Positions 5,650-6,958 of a DNA stretch of 6,958 nucleotides are shown one piece after another. Position 1 is the first letter of the stretch; each line of letters opens with the position of its first letter. A program made the translations under genes and the position numbers. The DNA comes from Acidimicrobiia bacterium (GTDB lineage: Bacteria > Actinomycetota > Acidimicrobiia > IMCC26256 > JAENVU01): contig JADGON010000425.1 of NCBI GenBank assembly GCA_017882945.1, positions 1 through 6,958 of the forward strand. The letters are read 5' to 3'. The notes under the pieces were generated by a model, which saw only the letters and a program-made list of their open reading frames with translations, did not search any database and had not been told where the DNA came from.

Positions 5650-6288
5650 ATGGCCACGATCCGACTGGGCGACGCAGCCCCGAACTTCACCGCAGAGACC
5701 ACCGAGGGAACGGTCGACCTGTACGACTACCTCGGCGACAGCTACGGCCTGTTGTTCTCGCACCCCGCAGACTTCACCCCCGTCTGCACGACCGAGCTCG
5801 GCGAGCTCGCCAAGCGCAAGGGCGAGTTCGACCAGCGCAACGTCAAGCTGATCGGCCTGAGCGTCGACCCCCTCGACTCGCACAAGAAGTGGGCACCGGA
5901 CATCGCGGACGTCAAGGGGACCCAGCTCAACTACCCGCTGATCGCGGACCCGGAGCGCAAGGTCGCCGAGCTCTACGACATGATCCACCCGGCCATGAAC
6001 GAGAAGGTCACGGTGCGTTCCGTCTTCATCATCGGCCCGGACAAGAAGATCAAGCTGATCATCACGTACCCGCAGACGACCGGCCGCAACATCGACGAGC
6101 TGCTCCGGGTGATCGACTCGATCCAGCTCACCGCCGGTTACAGCGTGGCAACCCCGGTCGACTGGAAGCAGGGCGGCGACGTGATCATCGCGGGGTCGGT
6201 CTCCGACGAGGCGGCCAAGGAGAAGTTCCCCGAGGGCTGGAAGACCGAGAAGCCCTACCTGCGCTGGGTCGCGCAGCCCGGCAAGTAG
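5650..6288 (+). CDS. 1-Cys peroxiredoxin (Prx6 group)
   Basis: A 212-residue thioredoxin-fold peroxidase that reduces hydrogen peroxide, organic hydroperoxides or peroxynitrite in the cytoplasm. The active-site motif is intact: Pro39, Thr43 and peroxidatic Cys46 in HPADFTPVCTTEL, with Arg123 in TVRSVFIIGP completing the catalytic set. Cys46 is the only cysteine in the protein, so there is no resolving cysteine and reduction must come from an external thiol, plausibly mycothiol. The length, the PQTTGRNIDELLRVIDSIQL segment (141-160) and the long C-terminal extension (about 161-212, ending in a KFPEGWKTEKPYLRW run) place it in the Prx6 group rather than AhpC or AhpE. The ribosome binding site is strong and it has its own upstream region. 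It is divergent from the exporter cluster and convergent with ftsX. Confidence 0.95.
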   Translation: MATIRLGDAAPNFTAETTEGTVDLYDYLGDSYGLLFSHPADFTPVCTTELGELAKRKGEFDQRNVKLIGLSVDPLDSHKKWAPDIADVKGTQLNYPLIADPERKVAELYDMIHPAMNEKVTVRSVFIIGPDKKIKLIITYPQTTGRNIDELLRVIDSIQLTAGYSVATPVDWKQGGDVIIAGSVSDEAAKEKFPEGWKTEKPYLRWVAQPGK

Positions 6289-6303
6289 CCCGCGTCATCA
6301 GTC

Positions 6304-6340
6304 GGCTCCCGCCTGCGACAGGGACGTCCGGGCGGGGGTC
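6304..6340. terminator. GC-rich hairpin between peroxiredoxin and ftsX
   Basis: GGCTCCCGCC (6304-6313) pairs with GGCGGGGGTC (6331-6340) over 10 base pairs including two G-U pairs, with a 17-base loop that itself contains the palindrome GGACGTCC (6322-6329). It starts 15 bases after the peroxiredoxin stop and overlaps the first two plus-strand bases of the ftsX stop codon. No T-run follows, which is common in Actinomycetota. It probably ends both convergent transcripts. Confidence 0.55.
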
Positions 6341-6958
6341 AGACTTCCAAGAAGCGGCGGAGCCCGACGATCGAGCCGATGACGCCGATCCCGGCACCGA
6401 GGAGCAGCACGTAGAGACCGATCGTGTAGGCGTCGGTGTTCGCGACGTAGAAGCCGCGTGAGAAGTCCGAGTTGCGGGCGATCGCGTTGCTGATGACCTC
6501 CTTGAGGCCATAGACCGCACCGAAGGCGAATGCGGCGCCGATCACACCCTGCACGAGCCCCTCGAGCATGAACGGGATGCGCACGAACCAGTTCGACGCG
6601 CCGACGAGCTTCATCACCTCGATCTCCCGCCGCCGCGCAAAGGTCGCCAATCTGATCGTGTTCACGATCAGGAACAACGAGGCCGCTAACAACAAGAAGA
6701 AGATGACGATGAAGGCGGTCCGGATCCAGCTCGTCGCCGAGAGGAGCTTCTTGACCTCCTTCGAGGCCGTCTTCACCTCGTCGACGCCGGGTTGGCTCTG
6801 GTACCGATCGGCGACGGTCTGGGTCAGCTCGGCCTTGGCCGGCGCGACCCGGTACGAGGAGGGCAACGCCGCGGCATCCGTCGTCTGGACCAGGTCGGGC
6901 TGGTCCCGGAAGAGGCGCTTGAACTCCCGGTACGCGTCGTCCTTCGTCAGGTAGCGGA
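6339..6958 (-). CDS. ftsX: Cell division protein FtsX, C-terminal part (start outside window)
   Basis: The last 205 residues of FtsX, the membrane partner of the ATPase FtsE; the complex controls peptidoglycan hydrolases at the division site. Full actinobacterial FtsX is about 300 residues, so the first membrane segment and part of the extracellular domain are missing. Visible in order: the end of the extracellular domain (YLTKDDAYREFKRLF near visible residue 2, then LPSSYRV), membrane segment 2 (about 80-101), the FARRREIEVMKLVGASNWFVR cytoplasmic signature (106-126), membrane segment 3 (about 129-151) and membrane segment 4 (about 176-199) ending RRFLEV. The frame continues to the window edge without a stop, so the TTG at 6866 is not the start. 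No smpB or peptidase gene follows on this strand, unlike the common actinobacterial ftsE-ftsX order; a convergent peroxiredoxin does. Confidence 0.95.
   Translation of the reverse strand, partial: RYLTKDDAYREFKRLFRDQPDLVQTTDAAALPSSYRVAPAKAELTQTVADRYQSQPGVDEVKTASKEVKKLLSATSWIRTAFIVIFFLLLAASLFLIVNTIRLATFARRREIEVMKLVGASNWFVRIPFMLEGLVQGVIGAAFAFGAVYGLKEVISNAIARNSDFSRGFYVANTDAYTIGLYVLLLGAGIGVIGSIVGLRRFLEV

Noticed and set aside
1..6958. CRISPR array, transposase, integrase, tRNA or rRNA signals
   Set aside because: No spaced repeat series, no terminal inverted repeats with a transposase frame and no tRNA-like or rRNA-like stretch was seen by eye; a covariance-model scan would be needed to exclude small RNAs.

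Overview
The window is very GC-rich and dense with long open frames on both strands, as expected of Actinomycetota. Several gene families agree: an F420-type luciferase-like oxidoreductase, a mycothiol-dependent isomerase-family protein, an actinobacterial-looking FtsX and GTG start codons. A more exact placement (for example Acidimicrobiia) is only a guess; there is no rRNA or species-level marker here.

Left part (1-2226, plus strand): a truncated TesB-like acyl-CoA thioesterase, a luciferase-like monooxygenase-family (LLM) oxidoreductase whose ribosome binding site overlaps the thioesterase stop codon, then a TetR-family regulator with its own possible promoter. This looks like a small acyl-CoA/lipid catabolism cluster with a local repressor. 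It ends against a convergent gene, with a nested inverted repeat in the 21-base junction.

Middle part (2248-5481, minus strand): read in transcription order, an EntS-like MFS exporter, a DUF3052-like protein, an SRAP-domain protein (HMCES/YedK type, which crosslinks to abasic DNA sites) and a mycothiol-dependent maleylpyruvate-isomerase-family protein. The spacings are 34, 12 and 11 bases, so a single transcript is likely. The pairing of export, abasic-site protection and a thiol-dependent enzyme fits a stress or electrophile theme, but that is inference.

Right part (5482-6958): a 168-base divergent intergenic region holds a plausible promoter for a 1-Cys peroxiredoxin of the Prx6 group (plus strand), with two CGGTTA repeats spaced 11 bases apart in the promoter. 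The peroxiredoxin converges with the 3' two-thirds of ftsX (minus strand), which runs off the right edge; a strong GC hairpin lies between them and covers the ftsX stop codon.

No mobile element, CRISPR array, tRNA or rRNA gene was seen. Nothing here is clearly a new system. The most worthwhile leads are the four-gene minus-strand cassette and the two small cis-elements, at the DUF3052 start and at the peroxiredoxin promoter.
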